Shown piece after piece: positions 44,836 through 52,739 of a stretch of 64,000 bases of DNA. Position 1 is the stretch's first letter; every line of letters begins with the position of its first letter. A program made the position numbers and the translations under genes. The stretch is from contig CBDDKZ010000005.1 in assembly GCA_965230415.1 (NCBI GenBank), forward strand, positions 1,302,001-1,366,000, in the 5' to 3' direction. The notes beneath the pieces were generated by a model. It saw only the letters and a list, made by a program, of their open reading frames with translations. It was not told the DNA's origin and searched no databases. This DNA comes from CBDDKZ01 sp965230415 (GTDB lineage Bacteria > Bacteroidota > Bacteroidia > Cytophagales > JAAEPT01).

Positions 44836-45276
44836 ATGAAAAATCATGAAACTGACATAAATAAGGTCATTCTCTATCAAATAGATAAAACCAGCCGTGT
44901 CGCTAAACAGTATTCACAAAAAATACTGGATCATTTAGGACTGGGTATTACCATAGAACAATGGGTTTTGCTAAAGATAATAGAAGAAAACACGCCACTT
45001 ACTCAAAAAGAACTGGCTACTAAATCGTTGAGGGACCCGGCTTCCATCACCCGTACACTTGACATACTCGGAAAGAAAAACCTGGTAAACCGAGAAACGG
45101 TGGAAGGTAATCGTCGGCAGTATAACATTGTCCTCACCGCTACGGGCCAGGAATTTGTACAAAACAACATGAATACCATCTCCGATTTGAGAGATTTAAG
45201 CGTCAAAGGATTCACTCCGGAGGAAGTTCGTCTCCTTTTATCGCTTTTGTTAAAAATTCAGTCGAATATGAGCTGA
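44836..45276 (+). CDS. MarR family transcriptional regulator
   Basis: A 146-residue winged-helix protein from the ATG at 44836; two earlier in-frame starts at 44821 and 44824 lie within the operator, making them less likely. The HTH is seen as TPLTQKELATKSLRDPASITRTLDIL and the wing as KKNLVNRETVEGNRRQYNIVLT, with dimerisation helices at both ends. MarR proteins sense phenolic or oxidising ligands. It is 80 bp upstream of the small exported NTF2-like gene, with two further palindromes in that gap. Confidence 0.92.
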   Translation: MKNHETDINKVILYQIDKTSRVAKQYSQKILDHLGLGITIEQWVLLKIIEENTPLTQKELATKSLRDPASITRTLDILGKKNLVNRETVEGNRRQYNIVLTATGQEFVQNNMNTISDLRDLSVKGFTPEEVRLLLSLLLKIQSNMS

Positions 45277-45293
45277 GTTTTTTTGTATTTTAT

Positions 45294-45323
45294 ATTGATA
45301 TATCAATTATTAATTGATCAATT
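45294..45323. promoter_or_regulatory. Palindromic operators between marR and the NTF2-like gene
   Basis: ATTGAT-AT-ATCAAT (45294-45307) is a perfect 14-bp palindrome and AATTGATCAATT (45312-45323) a perfect 12-bp one. They share the ATTGAT/ATCAAT half-sites of the sites upstream of marR, so the same regulator probably controls the downstream gene. Confidence 0.6.
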
Positions 45324-45356
45324 GTTTTATGTTAAACTTTAATAAACACCACAAAA

Positions 45357-45791
45357 ATGAAAATTAAACTCTTATCTGTCATTCTGAGCGTACTCGTAAT
45401 GGCATGCGCTGAAGCTCAAAATCCATCACCGCAAGCGCAAAAAATCAAAAGTGTGATCACAAAATTTATGAAAGCAGGCGATGACAATGATGCAAAGACT
45501 ATGAATACCTTGTTAGATCCTAACTATCGCATAGTTATGAATCAATTATTTGGTAGCAAAGAAGTTGTAATTTTACCTCGTGCCGCATACATCGAAAAGA
45601 TCAAAAACAAAGAATTTGGTGGGGATAAACGCCAGATTACATTCGACAATATTGTCATGAATGGGAATACGGCAGTTGCTAAGGTAACAGCCTCGGGAAA
45701 TAAAGGAACCATGATCTCCTTATTAGCACTCGTGCAAGACACAAAAGGTAACTGGCTTTTAGTAAGCGACACTCCGGTATTCACCAATTGA
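45357..45791 (+). CDS. Exported NTF2-like (SnoaL/DUF4440-type) protein
   Basis: A 144-residue protein with a signal sequence; LVMACAEAQN (Cys 17) could also be a lipobox. The mature part has the NTF2-like cone fold pattern (IKSVITKFMKAGDDNDAKTM, NYRIVMNQLFGSKEVVILPR, IVMNGNTAVAKVTASGNKGT, LVQDTKGNWLLVSDTPVF). Family members are small enzymes or ligand-binding proteins; the function is unknown. It is probably the target of the upstream MarR regulator. Confidence 0.82.
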   Translation: MKIKLLSVILSVLVMACAEAQNPSPQAQKIKSVITKFMKAGDDNDAKTMNTLLDPNYRIVMNQLFGSKEVVILPRAAYIEKIKNKEFGGDKRQITFDNIVMNGNTAVAKVTASGNKGTMISLLALVQDTKGNWLLVSDTPVFTN

Positions 45792-45825
45792 TGAATACCT
45801 ATTCAGGGAAAAGGGTTGTTACAAT

Positions 45826-47367
45826 CTATAGCTCTTTTCCCATTCTATCATCTACCGTTTTCCCAAAGAACCGAATCACCGCAAATAATATGATGGTCCC
45901 GATCAAGAGGTTAACTACTGCCGGTAATCCAAGAGGTACAGCAGTAAGACTCAACAATACGCTAACTACTGCCACCGTAAGTGCATAGGGCAACTGCGTG
46001 CGTACGTGATTGATGTGATTACATTTTGTTGCCATTGAACTTAGTATGGTTGTATCGGATATTGGTGAACAATGATCTCCAAATACCGCTCCGGCCAACA
46101 CAACTGAAACAGCATGCGCCAATACCGGTAAGGAATCTTCTGTACTAAGCCCTGCAGACTCACAAATAGACCAGGTCAACTTCATAGCTATTGGGTAGAG
46201 TATGGCCATAGTTCCAAAACTGGTGCCTGTAGAAAAAGAAATAAGCGCTGAGACAACAAATAGAAGCCCGCCTATAGCCCAGGGTTCCAATTGATCCCCC
46301 AGAATACCTGCAATATAATTACCTGTTCCCAAATCCTTAATTACACTGCCAAGCATCCAGGCCAGTACCAAAATTGCCAACGGTTCCAGCATTTGTTTAC
46401 TCCCCGTCAATAAACTTTTTGCGTTAAATGCACTAAAAAAGCTCAGGACAATGGCCAGTAACATGCCTGTGAGTGAGCCATAAAATAATGCCACATAAGA
46501 ATCGGCGTCCCCAATTATCTTACTCAGACTCTTCGCTTCCCCAGGTTCCATACCTGTGTATAGAATGAGGCCAAAGGTAATTACGAGCATTGACAGAATA
46601 GGCACAACAGCCTGCCAGGCAGCACTCTTTGTCTGAGTGCTATTGCTTTCATTGAAATCATTCGCTCTCATTGCCTTACGCTCGGCATGATACATAGCCC
46701 CAAAGTCTTTATTCATAGCAATAAGCATAACTATAAACACTAAGGTTAATATGGGGTAAAACGAATAGTTCAATGATTTAATAAACAAACTATAGGCACT
46801 CATTTTCAAACCAATACTTTCCATGCCTGTTTGAATCTGGCCTAACTCAAATCCAATCCAGGTACTTACAAGTGCTATTGAGGCCATTGGTGCGGCTGTG
46901 CTGTCAACAATGTATGCTAATTTTTCGCGCGACACACCAAATCGATCAGTAAGAGGCCTTACTGTATTGCCAACTATGAGTGTGTTCGCATAATCATCAA
47001 AAAATATACCTACACCCAAGCCCCAGGTGAGCAATAGTGACTTCTTCTTATTGGTCGCTTTTTTACTTAGTTTTTCCACGACAGCATACATGCTCCCGTT
47101 ACTGCTTAAAACGGCTACCATAACACCGGTAAAAAGTGAAAATAGCAGTAACATTACATTTGCCGAATTGAGTTTCCAGCCATCTTCAACATATACTGCC
47201 TTGAAATAAATCAATACATTTAGAACTGCATCTATGATATGCCACTGAGCGAGCTGCAAACACCCTGCGATTATTCCAATAATGAGTGCCCAAAATACTT
47301 TACGCGTTAGTAAAGCTATACCTATACTCAAAACAGGTGGTAACAATGAGAGCCAATCCATTTCCAA
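45826..47367 (-). CDS. Na+/H+ antiporter, NhaC family
   Basis: A 513-residue membrane protein with about 12 helices. Motifs of the Na+/H+ antiporter NhaC-like family are present: LLTWGLGVGIFFDDYANTLIVG near residue 113, AYIVDSTAAPMASIALVSTW near 148, FSTGTSFGTMAILYPIAMKL near 390 and VFGDHCSPISDTTILSSMAT near 432. It uses the proton gradient to expel sodium. It is the last of the leftward run from 51.9 kb, 16 bp after the CPIC barrel gene, so it may be co-transcribed with the copper-like locus. Confidence 0.9.
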   Translation of the reverse strand: MEMDWLSLLPPVLSIGIALLTRKVFWALIIGIIAGCLQLAQWHIIDAVLNVLIYFKAVYVEDGWKLNSANVMLLLFSLFTGVMVAVLSSNGSMYAVVEKLSKKATNKKKSLLLTWGLGVGIFFDDYANTLIVGNTVRPLTDRFGVSREKLAYIVDSTAAPMASIALVSTWIGFELGQIQTGMESIGLKMSAYSLFIKSLNYSFYPILTLVFIVMLIAMNKDFGAMYHAERKAMRANDFNESNSTQTKSAAWQAVVPILSMLVITFGLILYTGMEPGEAKSLSKIIGDADSYVALFYGSLTGMLLAIVLSFFSAFNAKSLLTGSKQMLEPLAILVLAWMLGSVIKDLGTGNYIAGILGDQLEPWAIGGLLFVVSALISFSTGTSFGTMAILYPIAMKLTWSICESAGLSTEDSLPVLAHAVSVVLAGAVFGDHCSPISDTTILSSMATKCNHINHVRTQLPYALTVAVVSVLLSLTAVPLGLPAVVNLLIGTIILFAVIRFFGKTVDDRMGKEL

Positions 47368-47383
47368 ATCTAAAAACTAATAC

Positions 47384-48412
47384 TTAAAAATTATATTGGA
47401 GTGTGGTATTTATCCTACCTGCATTGTTTAATTGTTCTTCGTCGTAATAATCTTTTAATGAATACTGGTAAGCTAGCTTCAAGGTGAAACTGTAATAAGT
47501 AACATCCACACCAAGGGTCCCCAATAATGCAGTCCCTCCTGTATTTTCCAACTCATCGGAATTGAGTAAATCTTTGCGAGCGTGTTCCAACAACAAACCA
47601 GCTTTAGGTACAATCCGCCATTCTCCGCTTATATAATTATAAAAAACACTGGCAGCGGAAGAAAAACGATCGCCAAACCGATAGTCCAGACTGGCCACTC
47701 CTCCCGGAATATTACCTGAAGATAAACTCCCTCTGGTTCGTTGCGTACTTCGTTGATAGGACGCACTGGCACTGAGTCCTATCATTGATTGATGTAAAAA
47801 GATATATTGACCGCCAAATATTAATTCATAAACGCCTGAACCAGGCTGCTGAGAGGGATCATAGGCTTGTCCTTTGCTATTAGCCAGCTGAAATCTCCCG
47901 GTCGGTAAAGACACGTTTAAGCCCAAAGAATAAACATGGGTGTAGTTGTCTTTTTTTATTTTTTTAAACCTGCTAATTCCTAAAACCAGATCGCCAATGC
48001 CTTGTACTTTATTCAAGCTGTCCTTTATAGGACCAATTTCCGGTACAATTTGCGCGAAATAGTCGTCATTTATATGATAAGGTAGTAACACAGATAGCAG
48101 GTACTTATCTCTGAGTTTATAATTGAATTTCAATTCTATACTTCGAAACAGTTCATAATCCTGCTGAGAAGGTATGTAGAGGTCTGTTGTTCCTATCGGG
48201 ATATGACTCAATTTCGCCGAGCGGTTCTTTTGTGGCCTGAACACACTTTGATGCCCCAATTGCTCATAACCATTAAATACGCGATGACGATAATTAAGCT
48301 GAATATTGTTATTGTTTTGCAATGAAGTATAAGCAAATTCATCGCAGATGGGACATGCGTATAAAGTCAATATGCTTATAAAAAATGCGCAACTAGCTGT
48401 AAATAGTTTCAT
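47384..48412 (-). CDS. Outer-membrane barrel protein with N-terminal CPIC motif
   Basis: A 342-residue protein with a signal peptide (residues 1-19). Directly after the cleavage site comes CPICDEFAYTSLQ, so a CxxC pair begins the mature protein. The body has repeated amphipathic strands (NNNIQLNYRHRVFNGYEQLG, YLLSVLLPYHI, HVYSLGLNVSLPTGRF, SGVYELIFGGQYIFLH, GGVASLDYRFGDRFSSAASV) and ends YNF, typical of a barrel. It overlaps the diheme protein gene by 4 bp. Such barrels are common beside MbnP/MbnH pairs in Bacteroidota; metal passage is inferred from this context. Confidence 0.8.
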   Translation of the reverse strand: MKLFTASCAFFISILTLYACPICDEFAYTSLQNNNNIQLNYRHRVFNGYEQLGHQSVFRPQKNRSAKLSHIPIGTTDLYIPSQQDYELFRSIELKFNYKLRDKYLLSVLLPYHINDDYFAQIVPEIGPIKDSLNKVQGIGDLVLGISRFKKIKKDNYTHVYSLGLNVSLPTGRFQLANSKGQAYDPSQQPGSGVYELIFGGQYIFLHQSMIGLSASASYQRSTQRTRGSLSSGNIPGGVASLDYRFGDRFSSAASVFYNYISGEWRIVPKAGLLLEHARKDLLNSDELENTGGTALLGTLGVDVTYYSFTLKLAYQYSLKDYYDEEQLNNAGRINTTLQYNF

Positions 48413-49452
48413 TTAAACGGATTACTGAGTTTGGGATTATTTAATATACTGCTATCGGTTAAGGTGCTTAGGAATGCCAGCATATTGGATTTTTCTTCTT
48501 TACTAAAGGAAAACCCTGTGCTGTTCACAAACAGACTATCGACTGTTGCTGATTGTTTAATGCCTTTGCTATAATGATCAATAACTTCTTCCAGGCTTTG
48601 GAACCGGCCATCGTGCATATAAGGTGCCGTGATGGTCACATTTCTGAGCGTTGGCGTTTTATAGACGCCAATCAATGTACTATCTGCGGTAACGCGAAAC
48701 CTGCCCATAGCATGCCCCTCACCTACATATACAAAATGACTGTCAAGACCATTGTTATGAAAACGGTTATCGGTAAACAAACCGGGAGTGTGGCAACTTT
48801 TGCAATTTTCTTCAAACAAATACTTACCTTTCAATTCGTTTGAAGAGAATTCAACTTCACCAGCAACAAATTTATCATACCTACTAGACTTAGAAACGAT
48901 GGCACGTTCAAATTGACCAATAGCAAGCATCAGGTGTTTCGTTTTTATTTTATCTGTCTTAAATGCTTTTTTAAAAGCATTGCTGTAATAATCATCGGTC
49001 CTTAGAAATGCTAATACATCCGCGATTTTGTTTCCCATTTCATCTGGATGACTTAAAGGCCCCAATGCCTGCATTTCCAGAGATTGAGATCCTCCATCCC
49101 AGAAATAGCTTGCATACCAACCTGCATTTACCAAAGTAGGAGCATTGCGTTCCAATGCCACATTGTTTACACCTTCCACACTGGTTGCCGCTCCATCTGT
49201 AAAGGCCAACTGCTGTTTATGGCAGCTGGCACAGGAAACCTGTTTATTTAAAGACAGCCTCTTATCATAGAATAAGTTGCGACCCAATTCGACCACCGAT
49301 GTATTAAATGTATGTTTCTGAGGTATGTGCATTTCTTTCCCGTAAATGACCGGAGCGGGCAGGAGTAAAAGCTCTTGCCCGCTCTCATTATTTTTATCGC
49401 AGGATGATAGCCACGCACAAAAGACCAGTAATATATGGACTCTTATTGTCAC
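48409..49452 (-). CDS. Diheme cytochrome c peroxidase / MauG-MbnH-type lipoprotein
   Basis: A 347-residue lipoprotein (lipobox cysteine 18, followed by DKNNESGQE). Two CxxCH heme sites are seen, CASCH at 74-78 and CKSCH at 217-221. The tryptophan in YFWDGGSQSLEMQA (W118), which relays electrons between the hemes in this superfamily, is present, as is MHDGRFQSLEEVI. It overlaps the MbnP-like gene by 1 bp and the barrel gene by 4 bp. In the known MbnH/MbnP pair the diheme enzyme turns a tryptophan of MbnP into kynurenine; the same role is inferred here. Confidence 0.9.
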   Translation of the reverse strand: MTIRVHILLVFCAWLSSCDKNNESGQELLLLPAPVIYGKEMHIPQKHTFNTSVVELGRNLFYDKRLSLNKQVSCASCHKQQLAFTDGAATSVEGVNNVALERNAPTLVNAGWYASYFWDGGSQSLEMQALGPLSHPDEMGNKIADVLAFLRTDDYYSNAFKKAFKTDKIKTKHLMLAIGQFERAIVSKSSRYDKFVAGEVEFSSNELKGKYLFEENCKSCHTPGLFTDNRFHNNGLDSHFVYVGEGHAMGRFRVTADSTLIGVYKTPTLRNVTITAPYMHDGRFQSLEEVIDHYSKGIKQSATVDSLFVNSTGFSFSKEEKSNMLAFLSTLTDSSILNNPKLSNPFK

Positions 49453-50267
49453 TAGTCTCCATTTTCAACATGATGTATCATGATGAAACCGTTGCCATAA
49501 TTATCGGCAATTTGCTGCGCATGATCGACTGGACCAACAGTAACATTATTTACTTCAGCAACATCCAGTGAGTGCGCATTATCAAATATTTTCGAAATAT
49601 TTGCCACCATGTGAATTTCGCTTGTTTTACCACTTCTGATTTTTGCCGACAATGGCAATGACATCACATGTTCTACGACATGATCGTTAGTACCAACATG
49701 GTATTTAAATGTACCCTCTGTATTGTCACTCTTTGTATAAAGTCCTTCAATTTTGATAAATTTGTAGCCGTTACTCGCCTGATCCGGCTGTCCCCAAATC
49801 CAAAGCATACCGTCTCCATTTACATCACCAGGATCTAAATCTCCCGTTTCATCAAACTCAATAAGATTTGCCAAAGAGTCTACTCCTATTACAAACTCTA
49901 TATCAGTATACTCTCCTACAGGAACTTCAGCCATTCTCATTACCGTGCTCGACGACTCAGAAGATTGGGTCAAATAATAACTACCTGGTACTTCTGTAGC
50001 ATTTCCGGCTTCGTCTTTCAGTATAACATTTGAAATGAATAACTTGCAACTGGTAAACGTCAAGGTATCTCCATTAGATCTGGTATATTTTTGACCAATC
50101 AATAGCGGACTATCATGCCCGAATTGATTTTCCAACATAAAAGCAATAGTACCCTTTTCTTCGGTACCGGTATTATCATCAGAATCATCATTTTTATCAC
50201 ATGCTGTAAAGACACTTAACAACATCGTATACACAACTGCCTTTTTTAGAACAGATTTAAGTTTCAT
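49452..50267 (-). CDS. MbnP-like copper-binding lipoprotein
   Basis: A 271-residue lipoprotein from the ATG ending at 50267. The lipobox is VFTAC (Cys 23), followed by DKNDDSDDNTG, an acidic surface-export signal. The MbnP family pattern is clear: GTIAFMLENQFGHDSPLLIG near residues 39-58, TSCKLFISNVILKD near 72, GVDSLANLIEFDETGDLDPG near 138-157 of the start region, GMLWIWGQP (Trp 156 and 158) and NGYKFIKIEG. In MbnP a kynurenine made from tryptophan takes part in Cu(I) binding. No methanobactin genes are present, so this belongs to the wider MbnP family. Confidence 0.88.
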   Translation of the reverse strand: MKLKSVLKKAVVYTMLLSVFTACDKNDDSDDNTGTEEKGTIAFMLENQFGHDSPLLIGQKYTRSNGDTLTFTSCKLFISNVILKDEAGNATEVPGSYYLTQSSESSSTVMRMAEVPVGEYTDIEFVIGVDSLANLIEFDETGDLDPGDVNGDGMLWIWGQPDQASNGYKFIKIEGLYTKSDNTEGTFKYHVGTNDHVVEHVMSLPLSAKIRSGKTSEIHMVANISKIFDNAHSLDVAEVNNVTVGPVDHAQQIADNYGNGFIMIHHVENGD

Positions 50268-50366
50268 TTTATTAGAATTTAAGGTTAACAAATTGCTTGC
50301 GCCTGAACGATTTAACCGTTTTCGGTGCAGTCAATAAAATAATAGCTAGTATTTACCAATAAAATG

Positions 50367-50747
50367 CTAAGCCTGTGGAGGGTCAAAAATTGGTTTACTA
50401 AGCACGAAATCGTAGATTTCCTCAATAAAACCATCAGAAATACCTCGTAAGCTCTTTTTAGGAGTATGAAGTTTTGTTAATTCACCGATTAAATATTCAT
50501 AAGTAACTTTAAACGTCACTTTTCGATCAGTTTCAGTACCCTCTTCGTTGTTGACCTTCCTGATCATCTTATTGACAAAACACTTTCCCTTGCAACATGA
50601 ATTAATTACTGCTTTTTGTTCACAGAGCTCATTGGCAAAATAGCTTTTATTGAGCACATAATTCAATTGGATTGTACTTATTGCACTAATGTGAACAACC
50701 AGCATCAACTGAATAAATAAAGACGTTATTTTCAATTTCTTAGGCAA
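50367..50747 (-). CDS. Small membrane protein with CxCCxxxC cluster
   Basis: A 126-residue protein with one N-terminal helix (about 8-27) and a cysteine group at residues 42, 51, 52 and 56 (LCEQKAVINSCCKGKCFVNK). The rest is charged, ending DPPQA. The start is a TTG at 50747; no ATG is suitably placed. Related short Bacteroidota proteins with CxGKC-like clusters occur next to metal-uptake and cytochrome genes. Its place between two diheme peroxidases and the MbnP gene suggests metal binding. The function is unknown. Confidence 0.75.
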   Translation of the reverse strand: MPKKLKITSLFIQLMLVVHISAISTIQLNYVLNKSYFANELCEQKAVINSCCKGKCFVNKMIRKVNNEEGTETDRKVTFKVTYEYLIGELTKLHTPKKSLRGISDGFIEEIYDFVLSKPIFDPPQA

Positions 50748-50751
50748 AGTG

Positions 50752-50759
50752 CAAATATA
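50752..50759 (-). promoter_or_regulatory. -7 promoter element of the MbnP operon
   Basis: On the minus strand TATATTTG, a perfect TAnnTTTG, lies 4 bp upstream of the TTG start of the cysteine-cluster gene. If used, the message would be almost leaderless. It sits in the 23-bp gap after the first peroxidase gene, so it could give the downstream genes their own transcript. Confidence 0.45.
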
Positions 50760-50770
50760 ATTAATAATTA

Positions 50771-51883
50771 TTAGTTGCTCACGTTTGGATCTGAAAAGCG
50801 TTCATCTGTGATAAAGCCCTCATCGGTCAATGTTTCCAAAAACGCCAATATGGCCTCAATCTCGTATTCTGTAAGTCCCAGACGAAGTGGCTCACCAGCT
50901 TCCAGCGAATCGTTACTTATTCCGTCCATCAGGGGGTCTAGGTACTTTACTTCATACACATGTTCATTATAATTCTCAAGTACCTCCCTTAATGTATTAA
51001 AGCGTCCATCATGCATGTAAGGAGCTGTAAGCGCAATATTTCTTAACGAAATTGTTTTAAAACTCCCTCTGTCAATATCGAGGCCACTTACAGCAAAGCG
51101 ACCTTCATCAACCATCACACTGTCCAAACCTGTGTTGTGGAATAAATGATCGGTTTGAAGTATTCCCGTGTGACAGTCACCACAATTACCACCTCTTAAT
51201 TGACCTGCGACTGGGTGCGTATAGAACAATATTTCGCCATCTCTCTCCAGCTGTGAGAACCTTTCCTGCCCTAATTTGTACCTATCATATCTCGAATTAG
51301 CAGATATGAGGGTACGTTCAAATTGCGCAATGGCTTTTGCCACCAACTCAGAGCTTATTTCATCTGCATCAAAGGCAATCTTAAATTTTTTCTTATACTC
51401 TTCCGAAGCGTTCAAACGATCTACCATTTCATCAAGGCTCAAGTCCATTTCCAAGGAGCTTTCAATAGGTCCCAGTGCCTGTTCTTCTAATGTAGCAGCC
51501 CTGCCGTCCCAAAAAAAAGAATTATGAAAAACCATATTTGACAGTGCTTGCGTATTTCTCGGTACTACCCTACCATCAACTCCTACTGCGGTAGCCAGAC
51601 CATCGGAAAAAGCAAACTTTTGCTGGTGACATGAACCACATGAAATAGAATAATCTCGTGAGAGCATTTTTTCATAAAATAGCGCTCTACCCAACTCAAT
51701 TCCTTTTTCGGTTAAGGGATTATCGGAGGGAATATCGTAGATCTGAGAACCAAAATGCAAGGGAAACTCTAATGAAACAGGGTTATTCTCTACCTCTTCT
51801 TCGGGTTGAGTATCATCGCTTCTATTGCAGGATATACAACCCAACAATAATAAAACATACGATATTTCGCGCCAGCTAATCAT
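50771..51883 (-). CDS. Second diheme cytochrome c peroxidase-like lipoprotein
   Basis: A 370-residue lipoprotein (lipobox LLGCISC, anchor Cys 16 or 19, then NRSDDTQPEEEVE). Heme sites are CGSCH (82-86) and CGDCH (234-238). FFWDGRAATLEEQA (W125) and MHDGRFNTLREVL match the family. It is similar to the 48.4-kb protein but only distantly, with no MbnP gene immediately after it. It may be a bacterial cytochrome c peroxidase that reduces hydrogen peroxide, or a second MbnH-like enzyme; the sequence does not decide. It is the first gene of the run. Confidence 0.9.
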   Translation of the reverse strand: MISWREISYVLLLLGCISCNRSDDTQPEEEVENNPVSLEFPLHFGSQIYDIPSDNPLTEKGIELGRALFYEKMLSRDYSISCGSCHQQKFAFSDGLATAVGVDGRVVPRNTQALSNMVFHNSFFWDGRAATLEEQALGPIESSLEMDLSLDEMVDRLNASEEYKKKFKIAFDADEISSELVAKAIAQFERTLISANSRYDRYKLGQERFSQLERDGEILFYTHPVAGQLRGGNCGDCHTGILQTDHLFHNTGLDSVMVDEGRFAVSGLDIDRGSFKTISLRNIALTAPYMHDGRFNTLREVLENYNEHVYEVKYLDPLMDGISNDSLEAGEPLRLGLTEYEIEAILAFLETLTDEGFITDERFSDPNVSN

Positions 51884-52145
51884 GTACTACTATAAATGTA
51901 ACGAATTATGGTCAAAAAATAGTGTACGGAAAGGAATTGAAAGGCTTTTGTGCAGCTTATGAGCAGGACACGAAGACCTTATTAAGTAGATTTTACTAAA
52001 ATTATTTTAAAAAGAGTTGCTTGAAACCCTTTGTTATAAATCGCCGAAGCATTGGATCTTTGGAGAAAATTTTAGAGCGCTTATGAACGTATCAGCCGGC
52101 AATGAAAGTATCCGGCCCGTATCTTCGCCCGGGCGGTATTTTTTT
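51884..52145. other. Intergenic region with GC-rich hairpin and T-run
   Basis: No open frame on either strand. Near the end, CCGGCCCG (52112-52119) pairs with CGGGCGG (52130-52136) with one bulge, followed by a run of nine T (52139-52147), a terminator shape reading rightward. Upstream, TTTG (52030-52033) and GATCTTTG (52055-52062) are a poor promoter pair. There is no protein gene in this direction, so a short RNA of about 75-85 nt is possible but weakly supported. Confidence 0.25.
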
Positions 52146-52558
52146 TTAACTGATTTGATCATAAATAGGTAAATACCCAATTATCACCCCATTTTCATCG
52201 TATAAAGCCTGTTTAGCCACAATGTTACCCAAGGTAGGAGCGCTTAGTGATTCACTACTACTTGAAGATATTTTCTCTGTGAACGCGTGTTTTGTATGTA
52301 TTTCATTTAATTTACCGTTAGAATCACCAATAGAATAAACCTCATTTGCCTCCGGAAGCAGGTGTCCTTCCGGTTCGACAGACCATCTGTCTTTTAGTCT
52401 ATCGTTTGTGTTAACACCTGTCCTAATCTTGATACCACCTGCTTATTTGTTAATTGAAAATCCTTTGATTTCTGATGCCACATGATGTGAATTCACACCA
52501 TGCTTAATTCCACGTCATTTTTCATGGCGCCGACATCCTTATAAATTTTAAGATCCAT
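52146..52558 (-). pseudogene. Gene relic with a frameshift and an in-frame stop
   Basis: On the minus strand an ATG at 52558 opens MDLKIYKDVGAMKNDVELSM and stops after 21 residues. Shifting by one base continues with NSHHVASEIKGFSINK, then a TAA at 52443-52445, then 98 open residues from AGGIKIRTGVNTNDRLKDRW through VYSIGDSNGKLNEIHTKHAF to GVIIGYLPIYDQIS and a stop at 52146. The three parts read as one protein of about 135 residues once the shift and stop are repaired. I do not recognise the family. It looks like a recently inactivated small gene. Confidence 0.65.
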
Positions 52559-52739
52559 AAATGATAAAAAGTATTAGTTATATGTTAATTGTATACACAT
52601 TGTGACGCCAATTATGAATTAAACCTAAGTGCTTTGTAACTGGAGGTGGAGCGGAGGGTTTTAAATAGTATTTTAGGTTTACTTTAAACAGCTATTTTTT
52701 TATCTTCATAATTATTGGGCATGATGAAGGTAATTAAGC

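Noticed and set aside
45826..51883. Complete methanobactin biosynthesis cluster
   Set aside because: No precursor peptide, MbnB or MbnC gene was found in the locus; only the wider MbnP/MbnH families are present.
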